From Thermoleophilia bacterium (GTDB lineage Bacteria; Actinomycetota; Thermoleophilia; Gaiellales; Gaiellaceae): a stretch of DNA of 20,601 nucleotides. Both the position numbers and the translations under genes were made by a program. The DNA lies in assembly GCA_025933895.1 (NCBI GenBank), contig JAICZB010000012.1, forward strand, positions 1 to 20,601. Direction: 5' to 3'. Position 1 is the stretch's first letter. Each line of letters begins with the position of its first letter. This document shows, in pieces, positions 9,123 through 15,565 of the stretch. The notes beneath the pieces were generated by a model. That model was not told the DNA's origin. It ran no database searches and saw only the letters and a program-made list of their open reading frames with translations.

Positions 9123-9976
9123 GCGCCGTCCTGACCATCGCGGGCTACGGCTTCCGCGAGGCCGTGCGGCGGAAGGTGTTCGCGGTCGTCGTGCTGCTGA
9201 CCGCCCTCTTTCTCGCTCTCTTCTGGCTCGCGAACCACTTCGTCTTCACGCGCCTCTCGACGATCTCGCCGCCCACCGACGTCAATGTCGACACGCGGAC
9301 GTTCGCCGGCGCCTTCCTGCTCGGGCTCGCCATGTTCGCGACCCTCTTCCTCGGCGTCGTACTCGCGGTCTTCCTCACGCTCGGGGTCGTCTCCGGCGAC
9401 GCGGAACGCGGGCTGCTGCAGCCGCTCGTCGTGCGGCCGGTAGGACGGTCGACGCTGCTGCTCTCGCGTTTCCTCGGCGCCGCGGCCGTCTGCATCGTCT
9501 ACGTGCTCGCCGTGTACGGGATCGCCGTGGCGATCATCGACGTGGCCGGACACTGGACGCCTCCGTCGGTGCTCGCGCCGGGGGTCGAGCTCGCCGGGGG
9601 CGTCGTGATCGTGATCGCGCTCTCGATCCTCGGCTCCATCCTCCTCTCCTCGACGGCGAACGGAATCGCGGTCTTCATGCTCTTCGGCGCAGGGCTCACG
9701 GCCGGCCTGCTCGGAACGATCGGCCACGCACTCAACTCCCACGAGATTCAGCATGCGTCGAAGATCGCGGCCTGGGCGCTCCCGTTCGAGGCGCTCTACC
9801 AGGACGGACTGCGGCTGATCTCGAGCAACGCCCACGGGCTCACCGGCTTCCTCTTGCAGCTCGGACCGTTCGGCGGCGCCTACGTGCACGGGTGGGGGAT
9901 CCGCGTCTGGTCGGCCGGCTATCTCGTCGTCGCGGTCGCCCTCGCGGTGTTCGCGTTCTCGCGGCGCGATCTCTAG
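9119..9976 (+). CDS. ABC-2 type permease
   Basis: The 285-residue membrane partner of the ATPase just upstream, starting at GTG within its stop codon. An N-terminal amphipathic stretch (GYGFREAVRRKVFAVVVLL) leads into a first helix, and about six helices follow in the ABC-2 pattern: VFAVVVLLTALFLALFWLA, then TFAGAFLLGLAMFATLFLGVVLAVFLTLG. The cytoplasmic loop SGDAERGLLQPLVVRPVGRS is typical of ABC-2 permeases, which have an E-x-G-T/L-x2-L loop here. Further helices lie at 120-145, 160-180, 185-205 and the C-terminus, ending in FSRRDL. The gene converges with psuG, the two stop codons sharing the sequence CTAG. Confidence 0.9.
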   Translation: MSAVLTIAGYGFREAVRRKVFAVVVLLTALFLALFWLANHFVFTRLSTISPPTDVNVDTRTFAGAFLLGLAMFATLFLGVVLAVFLTLGVVSGDAERGLLQPLVVRPVGRSTLLLSRFLGAAAVCIVYVLAVYGIAVAIIDVAGHWTPPSVLAPGVELAGGVVIVIALSILGSILLSSTANGIAVFMLFGAGLTAGLLGTIGHALNSHEIQHASKIAAWALPFEALYQDGLRLISSNAHGLTGFLLQLGPFGGAYVHGWGIRVWSAGYLVVAVALAVFAFSRRDL

Positions 9977-10854
9977 GACGAAGCCAGCGCGACCGCGACC
10001 TCGCCCGCGAGGCGTGCGTTCTGCCCGACGAGCGCCTTGTTCGCGGTCTCCGTCCGGCCGCCGCTCTCGCGGTGCAGGTGCGCGAGGACGTACGGAGTCA
10101 CCGCCTGCCCGCTCACGCCTGCGGCAGCCGCCGCCGCCAGTGCCTCCTCGACCAGCGGCTCCACCCCGTCGAGCGGATCGTCCGGCGGCCGGCCGAGCAG
10201 GAGCCCGCCGCCGCCGAGGTCCCAATGGGCTTCGGCCACTCGAGCTGCTTCCTCCGCCGACTCGACGCGCGCAGAGACCGGCGGGCCGCCGGCCGCGGCA
10301 TAGAACACCGGGAGCGTGCCGGTACGGAAGCCGAGCACCGGCACACCCAGCGACTCGAGCAGCTCCGCCGTCGCCGGCACGTCGAGAAGCGACTTCACGC
10401 CAGCGGACACGACAACGGCGGCGGTTCGCGCGAGCTGCGCGAGGTCGGCGGAGACGTCCGGCGGCTGCGGGAAGCCGCGGTGGACGCCGCCGATGCCGCC
10501 GGTCGCGAGGACGCGGATCCCTGCCTTGCGCGCGACGGCGAGCGTGCCGCCGACCGTCGTGGCGCCGGCGGCTTCCTGGACGGCGGCGGCGGCGAGGTCG
10601 CGCGGCCCTGCCTTCCGCGACTCCGGCCCGAAGCGGGCGAGCTCCTCCTCCGTCAGCCCGACACGTACCTCGCCGTCGAGGACGCCCACGGTCGCGGGAA
10701 CCGCGCCGCCCGCCCGCACCTGCCGCTCGGACTCGAGCCCGACAGCGACGCCTTCGCCGGGCGGGAACCCGTGCGCGACGAGCGTGGTCTCGAGCGCGAC
10801 GACGGCGCCGCCGGCGGCGAGTGCCTCGCACACCTCGTCGGCGATCCGGATCAC
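9973..10854 (-). CDS. psuG: Pseudouridine-5'-phosphate glycosidase
   Basis: PsuG reversibly splits pseudouridine 5'-phosphate into uracil and ribose 5-phosphate, the last step of pseudouridine salvage. The 293-residue product carries the family blocks ALETTLVAHGFP (E22, matching the catalytic Glu of E. coli PsuG), GAVPATVGVLDGEVRVGLTEEEL, RKAGPRDLAAA (K81), GATTVGGTLAVARKAGIRV, ATGGIGGVHRG, VSADLAQL and VSAGVKSLLD (K154, the expected second Lys), plus GVPVLGFRTGTLPVFY. GTG 10854 overlaps the GNAT stop (GTGA). It is the last gene of a three-gene minus-strand operon whose first gene is a PfkB kinase, so substrate phosphorylation and cleavage are encoded together. The convergent ABC permease ends within the same CTAG. 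Confidence 0.93.
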   Translation of the reverse strand: MIRIADEVCEALAAGGAVVALETTLVAHGFPPGEGVAVGLESERQVRAGGAVPATVGVLDGEVRVGLTEEELARFGPESRKAGPRDLAAAAVQEAAGATTVGGTLAVARKAGIRVLATGGIGGVHRGFPQPPDVSADLAQLARTAAVVVSAGVKSLLDVPATAELLESLGVPVLGFRTGTLPVFYAAAGGPPVSARVESAEEAARVAEAHWDLGGGGLLLGRPPDDPLDGVEPLVEEALAAAAAAGVSGQAVTPYVLAHLHRESGGRTETANKALVGQNARLAGEVAVALASS

Positions 10855-11285
10855 GCCGCCCGTTCCATCTCCACGAAGCGGCTCTCCTCGCCGTGCCGAA
10901 CCTCGTGGAAGCCGGCGCGCCGGTAGGCCCGCAGCGCCCGCTCGTTCCAGCGCGCGACCCAGAGCCGGAACGTCCGCGGCCGCCATTCGCGCCGCGCGTA
11001 GTCGAGGCCCGCGGCGATGAACGGCTGCGCGAGGCCACGGCCCGTGAGGTCCGGCCGCATCCCGAGCCCGAGCCGCACCTCGTGTCCCTCGGGGACGAAG
11101 TTGAAGAACCCGACGAGCTCGCCGTCGTCGTCGACGACCGCTCTGAGGTGCGTCCGCCGCGCGGGATTCGCGAACAGCTCGACCCGCCGCGGGTCGGCCG
11201 ACGTGTCGTACCACTCGTACGGGAACTCGTACCGCCACTGCGCGATCGCCGCCGCCTGGTCGTCCGTGATCGGCTGCACGTTCAC
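10851..11285 (-). CDS. GNAT-family N-acetyltransferase
   Basis: A 144-residue acetyl-CoA-dependent acetyltransferase of unknown substrate. The N-terminus ITDDQAAAIAQWRYEFPYEWYD has the W-x-Y-x2-P-Y-x2-Y pattern seen in a subset of small GNAT proteins. The acetyl-CoA loop (motif A) is MRPDLTGRGLA at 76-86, followed by the helix QPFIAAGLDYARRE. RLWVARWNERALRAYRRAGFHEV is motif B, with the usual N-x-R-A-x3-Y-x-K/R-x-G-F. GTG 11285 overlaps the kinase stop (GTGA), and its own stop overlaps the psuG start the same way; a second in-frame GTG two codons later is also possible. This strict coupling to a kinase and psuG suggests a role in nucleoside or ribose-phosphate metabolism, but this is context only. 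Confidence 0.88.
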   Translation of the reverse strand: MNVQPITDDQAAAIAQWRYEFPYEWYDTSADPRRVELFANPARRTHLRAVVDDDGELVGFFNFVPEGHEVRLGLGMRPDLTGRGLAQPFIAAGLDYARREWRPRTFRLWVARWNERALRAYRRAGFHEVRHGEESRFVEMERAA

Positions 11286-12112
11286 GGCATGGACCCTACG
11301 GTCGCGACGCAGCGGGCGGCCGCATCGAGTCCCCGCCGGGCAGCCTCCTCGAGCGAGCCGCCGATGAGGAAGCCTGCGGCGAGCGCGTCGCCGGCGCCCG
11401 TCGGATCCACCACCTCGGCGTCGACGGCCGCGAAGTCGAGCTTGGCTTCGTCCGTGAAGACCGTGCAGCCGCGGGCGCCGCGCTTGAGCACGCCGACCGG
11501 CGCGGTCAGGTAGGCGCCGCCGAGCAGCTCCCACTCCGCCTCGGTCGCGAAGAGGACGTCCGGCGCGAGCTCGTCCAGCAGCTCGCGGAAGCGGACCGGA
11601 CCGTACTCGCGGATCTCCGTCCAGGCCGCGATGTCGACCGAGACGCGGGCGCCCTGCTCACGGGCGAGGCGAGCAGCGAGCAGCGCCGCCGCAGCGATCG
11701 GTGCTCGCAACAGCGCGTAGCCCGAGAGGTGGAGGACGTCGCACGCGACCCAGGCGGCGTCGAGCTCCTCCGGCGCTAGCGACGGAGCGACGCCGGGGTC
11801 GGACGCGAGCGAGCGGTCACCCTCGTGGACGATCGAGACGACGACGCCGGTCGAGCCGGCGGCCACCGGCCCCGCGAGCTCGACGCCGCGCGCCGCGAGC
11901 TCGCGTGCGACGAGCTCGCCGGCCTGGTCGTCGCCGCGCTTGGCGATGCAGCGCGCCTCGGCACCGAGCTCGGCCGCCCAGGCCGCGACGTTGGCCGCCT
12001 GGCCGCCGGCGCCGGCGCGGGTCGACGCGCGCACGTCGCCGCCGGGAGCGAGCGCGTCCGCAAGCAGCGCGACGACGTCGAGCATTACGTCACCGAGGGT
12101 GGCGATCCGCAA
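11282..12112 (-). CDS. PfkB-family carbohydrate/nucleoside kinase (probable pseudouridine kinase)
   Basis: Ribokinase-fold kinase, 276 residues. PfkB signature 1 appears as GAGGQAANVAAWAAELG and signature 2 as DPTGAGDALAAGF, with the anion-hole GAG and catalytic base D242. The N-terminus RIATLGDVMLDVVALL is the standard first strand. I place the start at TTG 12112, because the conserved strand begins there and ATG 12085 would remove it; this start is uncertain. Linkage to psuG by overlapping stops and starts supports pseudouridine kinase (PsuK), which makes pseudouridine 5'-phosphate. Ribokinase or another sugar kinase is possible, because PfkB sequences rarely reveal the substrate. The divergent 69-residue gene starts 14 bp away. 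Confidence 0.88.
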   Translation of the reverse strand: MRIATLGDVMLDVVALLADALAPGGDVRASTRAGAGGQAANVAAWAAELGAEARCIAKRGDDQAGELVARELAARGVELAGPVAAGSTGVVVSIVHEGDRSLASDPGVAPSLAPEELDAAWVACDVLHLSGYALLRAPIAAAALLAARLAREQGARVSVDIAAWTEIREYGPVRFRELLDELAPDVLFATEAEWELLGGAYLTAPVGVLKRGARGCTVFTDEAKLDFAAVDAEVVDPTGAGDALAAGFLIGGSLEEAARRGLDAAARCVATVGSMP

Positions 12113-12114
12113 GG

Positions 12115-12124
12115 CACAATCGTC
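12115..12124. promoter_or_regulatory. Overlapping divergent -10 candidates (69-aa gene / PfkB kinase)
   Basis: The gap between divergent starts is 14 bp (12113-12126). CACAAT (12115-12120) ends 6 nt before plus-strand ATG 12127; GACGAT on the minus strand (12124-12119) ends 6 nt before TTG 12112. Both match nAnnnT, the minimum -10 pattern. The minus-strand case is the weaker. Confidence 0.35.
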
Positions 12125-12126
12125 CC

Positions 12127-12336
12127 ATGGAAACGGGGCGGAGGAGCGGCAGAGCGAGGGACTTTCTCCTGGGCGGGCTGGTGGGCGGCGCCGCGGCCGT
12201 CGCGGCCGCCCGCCGCCGCCGGATGGTGCGGCGGCGCCGTGAGCAGCGGCTCGAGCGCCCCGCCGGCCTCGCAGCGTTCGAGGGCGCTCCGTGCTTCGAG
12301 GAGCTGCTCGAAGAGCGGCCCGAGTCCGCGCTCTGA
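12127..12336 (+). CDS. Small basic hypothetical protein (69 aa)
   Basis: Not recognised. The 69-residue product has a short hydrophobic segment, FLLGGLVGGAAAVAAA (about residues 13-28), flanked by basic residues (GRRSGRARD before, RRRRMVRRRREQRLER after), then an acidic tail FEGAPCFEELLEERPESAL. It looks like a single-pass membrane protein with a strongly basic cytoplasmic face. The start is supported by a CACAAT -10 ending 6 nt upstream. Similar small proteins of this shape are common in Thermoleophilia-like genomes, as far as I can judge, without a known function. Confidence 0.65.
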   Translation: METGRRSGRARDFLLGGLVGGAAAVAAARRRRMVRRRREQRLERPAGLAAFEGAPCFEELLEERPESAL

Positions 12337-12383
12337 CCGGTGTCGAGCGAGTCCCCGCCGTCTGAGAACGCCTGCGCCGGTGG

Positions 12384-12389
12384 TACCGT
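12384..12389 (+). promoter_or_regulatory. Putative leaderless -10 (TACCGT) for the FmdB-type gene
   Basis: TACCGT ends 8 nt before GTG 12398, in a 61-bp gap. The same hexamer and spacing occur before the membrane-protein gene at 7086. Confidence 0.4.
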
Positions 12390-12397
12390 CCGCAGCC

Positions 12398-12679
12398 GTG
12401 CCGATCTACGAGTACCGCTGCCCGAACGGCCATCACTTCGAGCGCTTCCAGGCCATGACGGCCCCAGCGCCGGAGGAGTGCGACGTGTGCGGCGCGTCCC
12501 CCGTGGAGCTCGTCCTCTACCCGGTCGCGATCCACTACAAGGGCTCCGGCTTCTACACGACCGACTACGGCAAGGGGAAGGCGGCCAAGAAGGACGGCGA
12601 CGGCGGCTCGTCCGGAAGCGAGAGCGGCAAGACCGAGTCGAAGCCGGCGGAGAAGAAGACCGCCGCGAGCGGCGACTAG
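12398..12679 (+). CDS. FmdB-family zinc-ribbon protein
   Basis: A 93-residue FmdB/putative regulatory-protein family member. The start MPIYEYRCPNGHHFERFQAM is diagnostic, and GTG 12398 is chosen because it gives exactly this N-terminus. Zinc ligands are probably C8, H12, C28 and C31 (CPNGH...CDVCG), the actinobacterial variant in which the second Cys of the first knuckle is replaced and a His lies nearby. The middle block LVLYPVAIHYKGSGFYTTDYG is also typical. A low-complexity hydrophilic tail rich in Lys, Ser, Glu and Gly (about 66-93) follows. The role is unknown; the FmdB name comes from a proposed regulator of formamidase genes and should not be taken literally. Confidence 0.9.
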   Translation: MPIYEYRCPNGHHFERFQAMTAPAPEECDVCGASPVELVLYPVAIHYKGSGFYTTDYGKGKAAKKDGDGGSSGSESGKTESKPAEKKTAASGD

Positions 12680-12731
12680 CCGAAAGTTCCTCCGTCGTTT
12701 CAGAGCGCTCATCGGTGAGAATGCTGATCTG

Positions 12732-14324
12732 ATGGTCCGGCCGGTCCGTCTTCTTCCTCTGCTTGCCGTACTGATGTCGGTCGGCGTCGCGCTCGCCGCA
12801 CCCGGACGTGCAGCCGCGCGGACGTCGCCGCCGGGCGCGCCCTTCACGGTCGTGATCCTCGACCGGATCGACGACGCGACGTTCGCCACGCTCGCACGGC
12901 GCGGGGCGGTCGGACTGATCCGGCCCGGCTACGGCCCCACGACGAACCGGCGCCGCGCGCTCGCCGAGCTCGTGCGGGGAGCCGAGGTGAACGCACGTCT
13001 GGGCGGCGTCCCGGAGGGCAAGCCGGTGATCAACACGAACAAGCTCGCGGCTTTCCCCAACTGTCGCAGGTGCATCGTCGTCCAGCTGCCGCCGCGCGGC
13101 AAGCCCGTGGCGAACCACCGCCTCTATCGGATCGCCGTCATCGGGCTCGGCTTTCACGGCCTGCTCACCTCGTCGACCACGCGTATCGCGGGCCTCGTGT
13201 CGATCGTCGACATCGCGCCGACGGCGCTGGGCCGTCCGCGCGGCGGCATGTCGTCGACACCGTCCAGCGCGGCGGTCGCACACCTCGACCGGCTCGGCTC
13301 GCAGATTCACGGTGAGGAGCGGCTGAAGTACGCGGGGCTCTTCATCGCGGCGGGTCTCGTGATCCTCCTCGCGCTGCTCGGCTGGAGTGCCGCGCGTACG
13401 GCGATCCCCGCAGCACTGCTCGCGAACCTCGCGGTCGGCGCGCTCCACATCGCGAACGAGGTGGCGATCGTCGCGGCGTTCACCGCCCTGAGCGTGGTCG
13501 GAGCCCTGTGGCTGGCCCGCGTCTGCCGAAACGACCTCACGCTGCTCGGGCTGATCGTCTTCGTGCTGCTCGCGTACCTCCTCGTGTTCGCGCAGCGGCC
13601 CGAACTCGCTGCGGTGACGCCGCTCGGTCCAGATCAGAATCTGCGCTTCTGGGGGATCGGCGATCAGATCGCGACCCTCCTGTTCGCCCCCCTGCTCATA
13701 GGCGCGGTGATCGCACGGCAGCGGCTCGGCTGGATCGGCTTCTTCGCGATCTCGCTCCTCGGGCTCTTCGTCATGACCGACAACCGGCTCGGAGCGAACG
13801 GCGGCGGCGCGATCGGGCTCGGCCTTGCGCTGGCCATCCTCGGCGCCCGGCTCTCGCGGCGCGGCTGGCTGGCACTCGCCGGAGCCGTGACGGCGTCGGC
13901 CGCGATCGTGCTCGCGATCGTCCAGCACGGGCTGGCCGCGCCCGGCCCGAACCACCTGCGGAGTGCGTTCGGGAGCGGAGTCGGCGGTTTCTTCGACGTC
14001 GCGGCGCACAGGGTGCCGCTCGTCTACGCGCCTGCCGTGCACGAGTGGCCGTTGACGCTCCCGCTTGCCTTGCTCCTGATCGCCAGCGGCGTCCTCGCGT
14101 TCCGGGTCACGCGTGCCCGCGCGGCACGCGATCTCCTGATCGCGCTGGCGGCCGGGCTGATCGCCTCCCTGCTCATCAACGACGCGACCGGGTTCATGCT
14201 CACCGCCGGCATCGCCTGCGCGTCCGCGGTCGCCCGCTTCACTCCGACCGGCGCGCGGGTGCGCTTGCCGGTGCTCTCTCGCTTGCGCGCCTCACCGGCC
14301 GCGACCGAGCCGTCGCGCCGGTAG
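12732..14324 (+). CDS. Large polytopic membrane protein with N-terminal extracytoplasmic domain
   Basis: Family not firmly recognised. The 530-residue product starts with a signal-like segment (LLPLLAVLMSVGVALAAPGRAAA). An exported domain of about 165 residues follows, with FTVVILDRIDDATF, a CxxC pair (FPNCRRCIVV) and GLVSIVDIAPTALGRP. About ten membrane helices start near residue 197 (YAGLFIAAGLVILLALLGW) and end with LLINDATGFMLTAGIACASAVARF. The DIAPT block and the late ND-x-G motif resemble actinobacterial membrane proteins with an alkaline-phosphatase-like exported domain, but I see no complete metal site, so catalysis is doubtful. Start: AATGCT ends 6 nt before ATG 12732. It converges with the LCP gene, 7 bp between stops, so a cell-envelope role is possible. 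Confidence 0.82.
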   Translation: MVRPVRLLPLLAVLMSVGVALAAPGRAAARTSPPGAPFTVVILDRIDDATFATLARRGAVGLIRPGYGPTTNRRRALAELVRGAEVNARLGGVPEGKPVINTNKLAAFPNCRRCIVVQLPPRGKPVANHRLYRIAVIGLGFHGLLTSSTTRIAGLVSIVDIAPTALGRPRGGMSSTPSSAAVAHLDRLGSQIHGEERLKYAGLFIAAGLVILLALLGWSAARTAIPAALLANLAVGALHIANEVAIVAAFTALSVVGALWLARVCRNDLTLLGLIVFVLLAYLLVFAQRPELAAVTPLGPDQNLRFWGIGDQIATLLFAPLLIGAVIARQRLGWIGFFAISLLGLFVMTDNRLGANGGGAIGLGLALAILGARLSRRGWLALAGAVTASAAIVLAIVQHGLAAPGPNHLRSAFGSGVGGFFDVAAHRVPLVYAPAVHEWPLTLPLALLLIASGVLAFRVTRARAARDLLIALAAGLIASLLINDATGFMLTAGIACASAVARFTPTGARVRLPVLSRLRASPAATEPSRR

Positions 14325-14348
14325 CTCGCCGCTACTTCAGCCCGGCGC
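14315..14348. terminator. Candidate bidirectional hairpin between convergent genes
   Basis: GTAGC (14321-14325), loop TCGCC, GCTAC (14331-14335) form a 5-bp hairpin containing both convergent stop codons. An outer GCGCCG (14315-14320) pairs with CGGCGC (14343-14348). There is no T-run, so termination activity is a guess from position and symmetry. Confidence 0.3.
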
Positions 14349-15543
14349 CCGAGCCGACGACGCAGCCCGGGGCGAACGGCTGGCCCTTCGGCGGAGCCTG
14401 CAGCGCGGAGTGTCCGAGCACCTGGTCGATCACGCTGATGTTCGCCGAGCTGCCGATGACGTAGTCGACGCCGCCGATCGTCTCTCCGGTTCCGCCGAGG
14501 CGGCAGTGGATCGACTTGCCCGCGCGGAACTTCACCCACGCGAGCTGCATGAGCTGCCACGTCGAGAGGTCGGTCGCGATCGGCTTCAGCAGCGAGTTGC
14601 CGCTGAAGGGCAGCGAGAAGAACCGCGACGGGCTCGACAGCTTGGCCAGCGTCGCCTGCTGCACGAGCTGCTGGTCGCGCTGGCGATCGAAGTCCGAGTA
14701 CGAGCCGTCGAGCTGGTTCTCGCGGACGCGCGAGAAGATCAGCGCCTGGTGCCCGGTCATGTGCATCGGGCCCTTGTGGAAGCGCCAGCCCTGCCACTGG
14801 AGGCAGCGCTCCTGCGTCTTGTAGGGGCAGTCGAACCGGTTCGAGAGGATGTTCTCCGGCACGTCGACCGTGATCCCGCCGATCGCGTCGATGAGCTTCT
14901 CGAACTGGTTGAAGTCGACGATCACGACGTGGTTGATCGGCAACGACTTGCCCAGCAGCACGTCGAGCGTCCGGACCGCCAGCCGCGGCCCGCCGAACTG
15001 CATTGCCGCGTTGATCTTCTGGTAGCCGTAGCCGGGAATGTTCACGCGCAAGTCGCGCGGCACCGACAGGTAATAGAGCCGGTGCCGGCCGGGATCCGTG
15101 TGGAGCAGCGTGATCGAGTCGGAGTGCTGGTCCGTGCCCCGGTTCTGGCTCCCCTTGCCGGTCGCATGGTCGGTGCCGAGCAGGAGGATCGTCGTCGAGT
15201 TCGAGAGCAGCAGCCCGTTGTCGGACGCGAGTGCCGGCCGGACGCTCTTCGGCAGGCGCGCGTTGGCGTCGCTCACGCCGCTCGAGACCGAGAGGTAGCC
15301 CGCAACTCCCCAGATCGCGAAGAAGAGGATCACGCAGAGGATCACGACGAGAATCCAGCGGCGCCACGTCCAGCCGAGCCAGAGCCGGCGGCGCCGCGGC
15401 TTGCGCTCCACGATCCGCCCGGGCCCCGGGCCGTCGCTGCGGACAGCCCTCCGCGCCTCCCGCTCCCGCCGCGCGAGCGGCACCTTCCCCTTCGTCCGGC
15501 CGCCGCGATAGACGCGGTACGGCTTCTCCCCGGAGGCGGCCAT
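14332..15543 (-). CDS. LytR-CpsA-Psr (LCP) family cell-wall glycopolymer ligase
   Basis: LCP proteins transfer lipid-linked glycopolymers to peptidoglycan (in actinomycetes, for example, arabinogalactan). The 403-residue product has a basic cytoplasmic N-terminus (1-62), one membrane helix (about 63-86, WILVVILCVILFFAIWGVAGYL) and an exported LCP domain from about residue 118: ILLLGTDH (D125), HSDSITLLHTD, YYLSVPRDLRVNI (R163, D164), KINAAMQFGG (K176), HVVIVDFNQFEKLIDAIGGITVDVP (D210). These match the polyprenyl-phosphate and magnesium-binding positions of the family. C-terminal cysteines may form disulfides outside the cell. ATG 15543 is chosen; an in-frame GTG at 15564 would add seven residues. 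It diverges from the ROK kinase gene. Confidence 0.93.
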   Translation of the reverse strand: MAASGEKPYRVYRGGRTKGKVPLARREREARRAVRSDGPGPGRIVERKPRRRRLWLGWTWRRWILVVILCVILFFAIWGVAGYLSVSSGVSDANARLPKSVRPALASDNGLLLSNSTTILLLGTDHATGKGSQNRGTDQHSDSITLLHTDPGRHRLYYLSVPRDLRVNIPGYGYQKINAAMQFGGPRLAVRTLDVLLGKSLPINHVVIVDFNQFEKLIDAIGGITVDVPENILSNRFDCPYKTQERCLQWQGWRFHKGPMHMTGHQALIFSRVRENQLDGSYSDFDRQRDQQLVQQATLAKLSSPSRFFSLPFSGNSLLKPIATDLSTWQLMQLAWVKFRAGKSIHCRLGGTGETIGGVDYVIGSSANISVIDQVLGHSALQAPPKGQPFAPGCVVGSGAGLK

Positions 15544-15552
15544 GCGGGGGAT

Positions 15553-15559
15553 TACGGTA
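15553..15559. promoter_or_regulatory. Divergent promoter core between LCP and ROK genes
   Basis: TACGGT (15553-15558) ends 7 nt before the ROK GTG at 15566. The opposite strand reads TACCGTAAT across 15559-15551, giving possible -10 hexamers for the LCP gene (CGTAAT, 7 nt before its ATG, or TACCGT, 10 nt before). The gap between starts is 22 bp. The LCP-side assignment is ambiguous. Confidence 0.4.
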
Positions 15560-15565
15560 CCCACT

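Noticed and set aside
9050..11038. A 662-residue minus-strand frame spanning the ABC permease and the psuG operon
   Set aside because: It runs against two well-supported genes and in another frame of two others; the translation is Arg/Gly-rich low complexity with no recognisable domain.
12090..14042. A 650-residue minus-strand frame opposite the FmdB and membrane-protein genes
   Set aside because: It is antisense to genes with clear signal peptide, membrane segments or zinc ribbon, and consists of charged low-complexity sequence.
15542..15565. ATG 15542 as start of the ROK kinase
   Set aside because: It would overlap the LCP start codon and add eight non-conserved residues; the TACGGT hexamer then lies inside the coding region. 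GTG 15566 fits the family N-terminus and the promoter spacing seen elsewhere.
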